DNA of 64,000 nucleotides from Lysobacter arvi. GTDB lineage: Bacteria > Pseudomonadota > Gammaproteobacteria > Xanthomonadales > Xanthomonadaceae. The notes under the pieces were generated by a model. That model worked only from the letters and a program-made list of their open reading frames with translations. It was not told where the DNA came from and did no database searches. Shown one piece after another: positions 54,168 to 63,300 of this stretch (the stretch's first letter is position 1; the number at the start of each line of letters is the position of its first letter). The translations under genes and the position numbers were made by a program. The stretch covers positions 1,302,001-1,366,000 of the forward strand of contig JARUHG010000001.1 of the NCBI GenBank assembly GCA_031216755.1. The letters are read 5' to 3'.

Positions 54168-57100
54168 TCGACCGTCCCCGGCGTGCGCAGCAGGCGTTTC
54201 ATCGTGCGCGCCATGCGCGACCCCATGCTGCTCTTCTCCTCGCGCGCGATGTCGGGCGGAAGATCCGCGGCGATCTGCGCGAGATTCGTCGCCGCCAGGC
54301 GCATCAGCTGGATGCGCACGCCAGTATCGCGCGCGACCCGGCTCGACATCTGCACCGCCAGCATCGAATTGCCGCCCAGATCGAAGAAGTTGTCCTGCAC
54401 GCCGACGTCCACGCCGAGCAGTTCCTTCCACAGATCGCGCAGGTACACCGCGCGCGGATCGCCGTCTTCGACCGGCGCGTCGGCTGCGGGGCGTTCGACG
54501 ACCGCCGCCGGTTCGTCGCGACCCTGCGCACGAAGGATGGCCGACGCGAGCCGCGCCACCAGCGAGGGCGATTCGATCATGCCGCGGTGGTCGCCGGGGA
54601 TCGACACCACCTCCACGTCGCCGCACATCGCCTCCCAGCCGAGCATCGGCTTCGCGCTCAACTCCGGCGGCTGATTGTCGGCACGGAACAGCACGATCTT
54701 CCCGGCGTAGGGCTTCACGACGTACTTCACGTACGCGCGCATGTGCGTGGCTTCCAGTTCGGCGTAGCGCACGCTGTGCGGCAGCGCCTCGCCCGCATCG
54801 CGCGCCTGCTGCGCCTGCTGTCGCAGCTTCGTCGCCTGCAACCGGCCGCCCACGACATCGCCGAGCGTGGCGATGCGCTCGCCGAGCGTCTGCCCCTGCA
54901 TGCGGCGATGCAGCCGCTGCACGCGCCCGGAGAATCCGCTCTGCGCCTGTGCGCGATACCGGATGCCGAACTCGGCCGACGTGTCGACCAGGCCCAGCAG
55001 GCCGACGGTTTCGCCGGCGGCCATCAACTGCTGCGCCATTTCGAACGCGATGATGCCGCCCATCGAGCCGCCCGCGAGATGGTACGGGCCAGACGGTTGC
55101 ACGCTGCGGATCTCGCGCACGTAGCGTTCGGCCATCTTCTCGACGCTATCCAGCGGCGCAGTGCGGCCGTCCAGGCCGAGCGCCTGCAGACCGTAAACCG
55201 GAATGCCCGATGGCATCGCTTCCGCCAGCGGCCGGTAATTGAGCACGTTGCCGCCCACCGCATGCACGAGGAACAGCGGTGCGCCGTCGCCTTGCGGGCG
55301 GATCGGCACGAGCGGCGCCCATGGGTCGCGTCGCGTACCGTCCGCGCCCGCGTCGTCGCCCGTCGCTTCGATGTCGTTGCGCACGCGCTGGTATTCGCGT
55401 GCGAGCGCACGCACCGTGCGCGCGGTGAGCAGCGTCGCGAGGGGAAGGTTGACGCCGGTCTGCCGGTTGAAGCGGTGGAACATCTGCACGGCCTGCAGCG
55501 AGTGGCCGCCGAGCGAAAAGAAATCATCGTCCGCACCGATGTCCGGATTGCGCAGCAGGTCGCGCCAGATGTCGAGCAGCTGCAGGCCCAGCTCGTCCAG
55601 CGGCTCGTACAGTTCGCCGGCGATGATCGCCTGCGATTCGGCCGTCGCCGCGTCGGCAGGCTGGCTCGCGCGACCGAACCGCAGCGGCTGGCCGTCGTCG
55701 AACTGCGTGATCTGCTCCAGCGTGAGCGACGGATCGCGACCGAGCGCCTTGAGCACGGCGACGTAACGGTCGCGCAGCAGCGCCGCGGTGTCGTCGTGGA
55801 AGATGTCCGCGTTGTAGATGAAACCGCCGGACAGGCCGGTGTCCTGCTCGACGAACCACAGGCCGAGGTCCTGCGTGGACGCCGTCTGGAACACCGGATA
55901 GCGCTCGTGCGTGAGCGGGCCCCACTCGCACATGCGCTGGCGGATGTCCTGGAACGAGAACAGCGCGTGGTACAGCACCGCGCCGCCTTCGCGACTGCGC
56001 ACGCTCAGCTCGCGCACGAGGTCCTCCAGGCGGATGTCCGGGTGCGCGAAGCTGTCGAGCACCACGTCCTTCACCTGCCTGACGGCCTGCGCGAAGGTCA
56101 TCGACGGATCGATCTCCATGCGCAACGGCAGCAGGCTGGTGAAGTAGCCCATGAGATTCTCGACTTCGGCCGTGTTGCGCCCGCGCACCGGCGTGCCGAC
56201 GATGAGCTCGCGCAGGTTCGACGTGCGACTGATGAGCGCGAAGTACGCGGTGAGCAGGACCATGTACAGCGTGGCATCGACCTGCCGCGCCGTGTCGTGC
56301 AACGCCGCGGTCACGTCATTGCCGACGGTGATGCGGTGCGTGACGCCGCGCCCCGACATGCCCGGGCGACGCGGCATGTCGGTCGGCAACGCTTCGATCG
56401 CGTGGCCCACGCCGCCCAGCCGTTCCCGCCAGAAGGCCAGCTGCCGGGCGTACTCGGGCCCCTGCAGCCACTCGCGATGCCACGCCGAAAAATCCGCGTA
56501 GCTCACCGCCAGCTCCGGCAGCTGCGGCTCGCGCCCTTCCAGTTGCGCGGCGTAGAGCTCGGCCATGTCGGTGTACATCAGGTCGAACGACCAGCCGTCC
56601 CAGATCAGGTGGTGCGTCATGAAGAACCACACGTGTTCCTCGGGACCGAGCCGGAACAGGCGCGAGCGGATCAGCGGCGCGCGATCGAGTTCGAACGGCG
56701 TCTGGATCAGCGCGTCCATGCGGCGGGAGACCTCGGCCTCGCGCTCGTCGCGCGGCAGGTGGCTCACGTCGACGATGTCGGTGATGTCGACGTCGACCGC
56801 GTCGTGCACGATCTGCATCGGCTCGCCGTCGACCAGCCCGATGGTCGTGCGCAGCACGCTCTGGCGCTGGATCATCGCGTTCAGCGCGGCCTGGAACGCG
56901 TCCAGCCGCAGCGGGCCACGCAGGCGGTGCGCGCTGGGCGTGTTGTAGGTGATCTGCCCGGGATTGAACTGCTCCAGCAGGTACAGGCGTTCCTGCATCA
57001 CCGACATCGGGCCGCGCGTGCGGTCGGCCAGCGGCTTGATCGGCTCGCGCTTCGGCGCGGCTTCGCCATCCAGCCCCTGCACCATGCGCGCGAGCCTGGC

Positions 57101-60100
57101 CACCGTCGGCCCGTCGAACAGCGCACGCAGCGACAGCGCGATGCCCAGTTCCTTGTTGATGCGCGAGGTCAGCTGCGCCGCCAGCAGCGAGTGTCCGCCG
57201 AGCGAAAAGAAGTCGTCGTCCACGCCGACCTCGGCGACGCCGAGCACCTTCGCCATTGCCTCGGCGATCGTGCGCTCCAGTGCGTTCCGCGGCGCGATGC
57301 GCTCGCCTCCGAGCTTCGCCGTCAGGTCCGGCGCAGGCAGCGACTTGCGGTCGATCTTGCCGTTGGGCAGCAACGGGATCGCATCGAGGAAGAGGATGTG
57401 CTGCGGGATCATGTAATCGGGCAGCGAGCCTTTCAGGTACGAGACGAGTGCGGCCTCGTCGAGCGCGCCTGCAATGGGCGCACCGCCCTCGCCCACGACA
57501 TACGCCACCAGCCGCACGTCGCCGGGACGATCCTCGCGCGCGACGACGACGGCGCGTGCGACGTCGGGGTGCGCCGCGAGCAGCGCTTCGATCTCGCCCA
57601 GTTCAATGCGATAGCCGCGCACTTTCACCTGGAAGTCGAGCCGGCCCTGGTGTTCGAGCACGCCATCGGGCCGCCAGCGTCCGCGATCGCCCGTGCGGTA
57701 CAGCAACGCGCCCTTCGACGTGGACGACTGGAACGGATCGGGCACGAAACGTTCCGCGGTCAGTTCGGCGCGATCGAGGTAGCCCAGCGTCACGCCGTCG
57801 CCGCCGATCCAGATCTCGCCCGGCACGCCGAGCGGGCACAGTTCGCCGCGCGGATCGAGGATCCAGACCTGCGTGTTGTCGATGGGGCGGCCGATGTGGA
57901 TGTCGGCGGCGTCCGTCACGCGCGAGCAGGTGGACCACACGGTCGTCTCGGTGGGCCCGTACACGTTCCACAGCGACCCGCAGCGCTTGAGCAGCTGCGT
58001 CGCGAGGTCCGGCGGCAACGCTTCGCCGCCGCACAGGATCTTGAAGTGCGCGTCGCCCTGCCATTCGGCATCGAGCAGCAGGCGCCACGACGCCGGCGTC
58101 GCCTGCATCACCGTCGCGCCGCTGTCGGCGATGAGCGCCTTCAGCGCGACGCCATCGGCGGCGGTGACGCGGTCGGCGAGCACGACGCGCGCGCCCACGC
58201 TCAGCGGCAGCAGCAGTTCGAGCACCGCGATGTCGAAGGACAGCGTGGTGACCGCGACCAGGCGATCCTCCGCGCCCAACCCCGGTTCCTTCGCCATGCT
58301 CGACAGGAAATTGCTGACCGCCCGATGCGGCACCTGCACGCCCTTCGGACGACCGGTCGAGCCGGAGGTGTAGATGACATACGCGACCGATTCAGGCTCG
58401 GCGGCTCCGTCGTCGCGACCGATGCGCGAGGTCGGCAACGCGGCGAGTTCATCGTGCAAGGCATCGAGCGCGAGCACCGGGCGGCCGCGCAGGTCGAAGT
58501 TGCCCGCGTGCCGGGTCGTCGTGAGCAGGGCCGCCAGGCCGGCATCGCTCGCCATATACGAGAGGCGTTCGGCCGGGAAGTTCGGATCGAGCGGCACGTA
58601 ACCCGCGCCGGCCTTGAGCACGCCGAGCAGGCCGGCGAGCATGTCGACGCTGCGGTCGAGCACGAGGCCGACCAGCGATCCGCGATGCACGCCGCGTGCG
58701 CGCAGCAGGTGCGCGATGCGGTTGGCGCGCGCTTCGAGCTCGTCGTACCGCACGTGCTCGCCGTTGAACGCGACGGCGATGCGATCGGGCGTGCGATCGC
58801 ACTGTCGCTCGAAGAACTCGTGCATGCGGCATTCGCGATCGAACGCCACTTTCTGCGGCTGCAACGATGCGAGTTCCGCGCGTGCGGATTCGGACACCAC
58901 CGACAGGCGACCGAACGGCAGGTCCGGCCGCGCGACCGCTTCGCGCAGCAACGTCTCGTACGCCGCGAGCCAGCGGCGGATCGTCTCGTTGTCGAACAGG
59001 TCGGTGTTGTACTGGCACTCCAGGCGCATGCCGCCCTGCACTTGCACGGCGTTCACGAACAGCTCGAAGTTCTCGTACGAGCGCGGATTGGTGATCAGGC
59101 GCATGCCCAAGCCGTGGAAGCCCGTGCTTTCCTGGTCCATCGCCTGGTCGATGTTGAACATCACGCTGCACAACGGCAGGCGCGCCGGATCGCGCTGCAG
59201 CGGCAGCTTCTTCAGCAGCGTGCCGAAGGTGTAGCGCTGGTGCTCGATCGCGTCGAGCAGCGTGGACTGCGCGCCGCCCAGCGCCAGCTCGAACGGCTGC
59301 GCGTGATCCAGTTCGAAACGCAGCGGCAACAGGTTCACGCAATGGCCGACGAGGTGATCGTGGCCGTCCACGGACTGTCCGGCGGCGGGAATGCCGATGA
59401 CGACGTCGTTCTGCGCGGTCAGGCGCGACAGCAGCCCGGCGAAGCCTGCCAGCAGCGTGGCGAACAGGCTCGCGCCCTGCCGCGCACCGAGGCGACGGAC
59501 CGCGGCGACCAGTTCGTTGTCGAGCAGGTGATCCTCGCGGATCGAGGGGAACGTGCGACGCGTCGGACGCGGGCGATCGGTGGGCAGATCGAGGATCGGG
59601 CCGCCATCGACGAAGCGCGAGAGCCAGTACGCCTCGTCGGCGCGATGCGCTGCACCGTGCGGGTGCGCGGCCTCGGCCAGCGCGTAATCGGCGAACGATT
59701 CCGCCGGCGGCAGCGGCGGCGACGCCTGCCCGAGCGCCTGCGAGTAGAGCGCGCCGAGCTCGCGCACGATCACCCACCACGACCAGCCATCGCAGACGAT
59801 GTGGTGGGCGGTAAGCACCAGATGATGGTGGTCGTCCGAAAGACGCAGCACGTCCGCGCGGAAGAGTTCGCCATGGTCGAGATCGAACGGCGTTTCGACC
59901 ACCTCGCGCGCGTGCGCGATCACGCGCGCGTCGCGTTCGGCTTCGTCCAGCGATGACAGGTCGATCGACGCCACGTCGATCGCGCGCTCGTCGCCGACGC
60001 ACAGCGTGCGCCCGTCGGGTCCGAAGTTGGCGCGCAGGATGTCGTGGCGCGCGACCAGGTCGCGCAGCGCCTGGCGCAGTGCGTCGATGTCCAGGCGTCC

Positions 60101-60301
60101 GCGGAAATCCAGCGTGATCGACTCGTTGTACGCCAGCGACGCGTCCTCGCCGAGGCGGTCGGCGAGCCAGACTTCACGCTGCGGCTCGGTGGTCGGCGCG
60201 ACGCGCGACAGCGCGCCTTCGGCGAACGGGTCGTAATCGACCGTCGCGTCCTCCGGCACGCCATTCGGGAACAGGCCCTTGTCCGACGCGGCTGCATTCA
60301 T
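54164..60301 (-). CDS. Nonribosomal peptide synthetase, C-A-T-C-T-TE-T
   Basis: 2045 residues. Condensation 1 (about 30-470; AHHIVCDGW at 165-173); adenylation (about 495-990; YTSGSTGRPKG at 644-654, GRLDFQVKVRGYRIELGE, NGKIDRKSLP); carrier 1 (GGHSLLAAQ, Ser1038); condensation 2 (about 1095-1540; THHLIWDGW); carrier 2 (GGHSLQAVQ, Ser1601); thioesterase (about 1665-1925; AGGSMGG with Ser1746, GDHRGM with His1905); carrier 3 (GGNSMLAVQ, Ser1979). By alignment to GrsA the substrate code reads D-I-L-Q-L-G-V-V-W-K, close to glycine codes. The second condensation domain has no adenylation domain of its own, and a carrier after the thioesterase is unusual. It starts at ATG 60301, overlapping the PKS stop by 4 bases. 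Confidence 0.95.
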   Translation of the reverse strand: MNAAASDKGLFPNGVPEDATVDYDPFAEGALSRVAPTTEPQREVWLADRLGEDASLAYNESITLDFRGRLDIDALRQALRDLVARHDILRANFGPDGRTLCVGDERAIDVASIDLSSLDEAERDARVIAHAREVVETPFDLDHGELFRADVLRLSDDHHHLVLTAHHIVCDGWSWWVIVRELGALYSQALGQASPPLPPAESFADYALAEAAHPHGAAHRADEAYWLSRFVDGGPILDLPTDRPRPTRRTFPSIREDHLLDNELVAAVRRLGARQGASLFATLLAGFAGLLSRLTAQNDVVIGIPAAGQSVDGHDHLVGHCVNLLPLRFELDHAQPFELALGGAQSTLLDAIEHQRYTFGTLLKKLPLQRDPARLPLCSVMFNIDQAMDQESTGFHGLGMRLITNPRSYENFELFVNAVQVQGGMRLECQYNTDLFDNETIRRWLAAYETLLREAVARPDLPFGRLSVVSESARAELASLQPQKVAFDRECRMHEFFERQCDRTPDRIAVAFNGEHVRYDELEARANRIAHLLRARGVHRGSLVGLVLDRSVDMLAGLLGVLKAGAGYVPLDPNFPAERLSYMASDAGLAALLTTTRHAGNFDLRGRPVLALDALHDELAALPTSRIGRDDGAAEPESVAYVIYTSGSTGRPKGVQVPHRAVSNFLSSMAKEPGLGAEDRLVAVTTLSFDIAVLELLLPLSVGARVVLADRVTAADGVALKALIADSGATVMQATPASWRLLLDAEWQGDAHFKILCGGEALPPDLATQLLKRCGSLWNVYGPTETTVWSTCSRVTDAADIHIGRPIDNTQVWILDPRGELCPLGVPGEIWIGGDGVTLGYLDRAELTAERFVPDPFQSSTSKGALLYRTGDRGRWRPDGVLEHQGRLDFQVKVRGYRIELGEIEALLAAHPDVARAVVVAREDRPGDVRLVAYVVGEGGAPIAGALDEAALVSYLKGSLPDYMIPQHILFLDAIPLLPNGKIDRKSLPAPDLTAKLGGERIAPRNALERTIAEAMAKVLGVAEVGVDDDFFSLGGHSLLAAQLTSRINKELGIALSLRALFDGPTVARLARMVQGLDGEAAPKREPIKPLADRTRGPMSVMQERLYLLEQFNPGQITYNTPSAHRLRGPLRLDAFQAALNAMIQRQSVLRTTIGLVDGEPMQIVHDAVDVDITDIVDVSHLPRDEREAEVSRRMDALIQTPFELDRAPLIRSRLFRLGPEEHVWFFMTHHLIWDGWSFDLMYTDMAELYAAQLEGREPQLPELAVSYADFSAWHREWLQGPEYARQLAFWRERLGGVGHAIEALPTDMPRRPGMSGRGVTHRITVGNDVTAALHDTARQVDATLYMVLLTAYFALISRTSNLRELIVGTPVRGRNTAEVENLMGYFTSLLPLRMEIDPSMTFAQAVRQVKDVVLDSFAHPDIRLEDLVRELSVRSREGGAVLYHALFSFQDIRQRMCEWGPLTHERYPVFQTASTQDLGLWFVEQDTGLSGGFIYNADIFHDDTAALLRDRYVAVLKALGRDPSLTLEQITQFDDGQPLRFGRASQPADAATAESQAIIAGELYEPLDELGLQLLDIWRDLLRNPDIGADDDFFSLGGHSLQAVQMFHRFNRQTGVNLPLATLLTARTVRALAREYQRVRNDIEATGDDAGADGTRRDPWAPLVPIRPQGDGAPLFLVHAVGGNVLNYRPLAEAMPSGIPVYGLQALGLDGRTAPLDSVEKMAERYVREIRSVQPSGPYHLAGGSMGGIIAFEMAQQLMAAGETVGLLGLVDTSAEFGIRYRAQAQSGFSGRVQRLHRRMQGQTLGERIATLGDVVGGRLQATKLRQQAQQARDAGEALPHSVRYAELEATHMRAYVKYVVKPYAGKIVLFRADNQPPELSAKPMLGWEAMCGDVEVVSIPGDHRGMIESPSLVARLASAILRAQGRDEPAAVVERPAADAPVEDGDPRAVYLRDLWKELLGVDVGVQDNFFDLGGNSMLAVQMSSRVARDTGVRIQLMRLAATNLAQIAADLPPDIAREEKSSMGSRMARTMKRLLRTPGTVE

Positions 60302-63300
60302 GCGCTCACCTTCATGTACTTGCCGGGCTGCGCCGGGTTCGGCACGAACCACGCCGGCGTGCCGTCCGGCTCGCGGCCCAGTCGCGCACCGGGCACGACG
60401 GGCTTGCTGGCGTCCATCACCGTCTTCGGCGTCGCCTTGCTGCGCGGAAGCAATTCCATGTCCTGCAATTCGGCCACCGCCTCCTTGAAGGCCGTGGCGA
60501 TGCGCGCGATGTCTTCATCGCTGTGCGCGGTGGTGATGAAGCAGGGGAAGTTGTCGAGGATGTGGATGCCGCGCAGGCGCATCGAGGCGAACAGCAGGTC
60601 CTGCAGCGGATGCGCCTCATGCCAGTGCGTCTTCCACACCGACGCGTACTGCTTGACCGACACCGGCGCGCCGACGTCGGCGCAGTACGCGTTGATGTCC
60701 GCGGCCAGTGCTTCCGCCTTGGCGTTCAGGCGCTTCTGCAGTTCGCCGCCATCGGCCTTGAAGTGCTGCAGCACCGCCTTCGCCGCGACCAGTGCCAGCG
60801 GGTGGCGCACGAACGTACCGGCGAAATACGTCACGCCGACCGTCGGCACCGAATCGTCGCCGTACTGCCAGTGGCCGCCGTCCAGCGCATCCATGTACTC
60901 GCGCTTGCCGGCGATCACGCCGATCGGGAAACCGCCGCCGACGACCTTGCCGTAGGTCGCGATGTCGGCCTGGATGCCGAAGATCGCCTGCACGCCACCC
61001 GGATTGGAACGGAAGCCGGTCACGACCTCGTCGAAGATCAGCAGCGCGCCGTTGTCCTGCGTGAGCTGGCGCAGCTCCTTGAGGAACTCGACCGGGCGGA
61101 AGTCCAGGCGGCGGCTCTGCACGGGTTCGACCAGCACCGCGGCGATCTCGTGGATGCGCGAGCGGATGATCTCCATCGCCTCGGGCGTGCCGTAATCGAG
61201 CACGAGCACGTTCTCGGCCGTGTTGCGCAGGATGCCCGGCGCCGCCGGCACCGCGCGCAACGACTTCGTGCCGCGCACGATCACCTCGTCGACGATGCCG
61301 TGGTAGGAGCCGGTGAACAGGACCACCGTGCTGCGGGCAGTGATCGTGCGCGCGATGCGCAGCGCGCCGAGCACGGCTTCCGAACCGGTGTTGCACAGCG
61401 CGGCGCGATCATGCCCGGTGAGCTCGCACACCAGCTGCGCGACCTCGCCCGCCACCGGATGCTGCGGGCCGATCTCGTAACCCTTGTCGAGCTGCTCGCG
61501 CACGGCGTCGAGCACGAAGTCCGGCTGCCAGCCGAACAGGCTCATGCCGAAACCGTTGAGCGCATCGACGTACTCGTTGCCGTCGATGTCGAACACGCGC
61601 GAGCCCTTGGAGCGTTCCACGACGATCTGGTAGACGATCTCCTTCGTCAGCGGACGGAAGCCGTTGACCACGCGCGGATCGGCGAGCTGCGCGCGGTGCG
61701 CCTGCGTGTACTCCTTCGACTTGCGCGTGCGCGCGACGTAGCGGTCCATGAATGCGTCGAGCTTCGCCTTCTGCTGCGGCGAGAGCTCGGTGTCGACCTG
61801 GTTCTCGATGCGCGCGATCGCGCCGAAGGCCTTCTTGACGTCGTACTTCTGCTGCACGGCGCCGGTGTCTTCCTCTGCGTCGGCGGCCTTCGGCGCGGCC
61901 GGGAGCGCCGCCTGCGGTGCGGGCGCGGCAACGGCCGGCGCAACGGCGGACGGCGCCACTGGCGCGGCGACCGGCGCGGCGACGCCGCCGGACAGCAGCG
62001 CCAGCTGCTGCGCCATCAGCTGCATCTGCTGCGCGATGACCTGGCGCGTGAAGTCGTTGCCGCCGTCCAGCGCGGGCACGGCAACCGGCGCCAGCGCGGC
62101 CGGCGCGGCGGCGACCGGTGCAACCGCGCCGGCAACCGCGGGCGCCGGCGCGGCTTCGGCCGGCAACGTCGCGTCGAGCATGCCGGCCAGGCGGTCCAGG
62201 CTCGAACAGTCGCCCATCAGCTGGCGGAAATTCACGGGCACCTCGAAGGTCTTCTGCAGCTGCACGGCGACCTGGGTCAGCATCAGGCTGTCCAGGCCCA
62301 GTTCGATGAAGTTGGTGTCCGCGTCGGCGTCGCTCATGTCGAAGCCGGCAACGTTCTCGAACAGGCCGCGCAGTTGCCCGACCAGGCGTTCGCGGCGGCC
62401 CGGGGCGGGCGCGGCGGGGGCGTTGGCGGCGACGGGCATGGCGGTGACGGGCGAGGACGACGGCATGACGGGCTCCAGGACGGTGTTGGTTCGTGCGGCG
62501 GCCGCGACGGCCGGATGGGGGACCACGTTGCCCGGGCTCGCGGCAACCGCCTCCACCCAATAACGTTGTCTCTCGAACGGATAGGTCGGCAGCCGCAGGC
62601 GATGGCGGATCGCGCGCGTGTCGAAGCCGGCCGGATCGATCGGCGCGCCCTGGCTCCACAGCTTTCCGGCGGCACCGAGGAGGTCGCGACGTTCCGTGTC
62701 CGGACGGTCGGCCAGGCTCGCGACGGTGGCGATGCGCTGCTTCTGCACGAGCGGCTGCTGCCGCGCGAGCGCGTTCAGCGTGCCGCGCGGGCCGACTTCG
62801 AGCAGGACGCGCGACGCGTCCTCGCCTTCGAGCAGCGACTGCAACGCGGAGGAAAACCGGACCGGCTCGCGCAGGTGGCGCGCCCAGTAATCAGGTGACG
62901 TGGCTTCCTCGGCGCGCAGCCACGCGCCGGTGACGGTCGACACGATCGGTCGCGCCGGCGCGTTCAGGCGCACGCCCGCCACGACCTCGCGGAACGGCGC
63001 GAGCACCGGCTCCATCATCGCCGAGTGGAATGCGTGCGACGTGCGCAGCGCCCGGCACGCGATGCCCTCGCCTTCCAGTTGCGCCTGGAATGCAGCGACG
63101 GGGTCGGATTCGCCCGCGACCACGCAGGCCAGCGGTGAGTTCTCCGCCGCGAGCGACAGCGTCGGCGGCAGGCGGTCGCGCGCGGCATCCGCGGGAAGGC
63201 GGATGGACAGCATCGAACCGGCCGGCTGCGCCTGCATCAACGCGCCGCGCCGCGCGATGAGATGCAGCGCGTCGCGCAGGTCGAACACGCCCGCCAGCGT

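Noticed and set aside
53132-59956. 2274-residue plus-strand open frame opposite the NRPS
   Set aside because: It is Arg/Ala/His-rich without domains and lies exactly antisense to a well-formed NRPS; long shadow frames are expected at this GC content.
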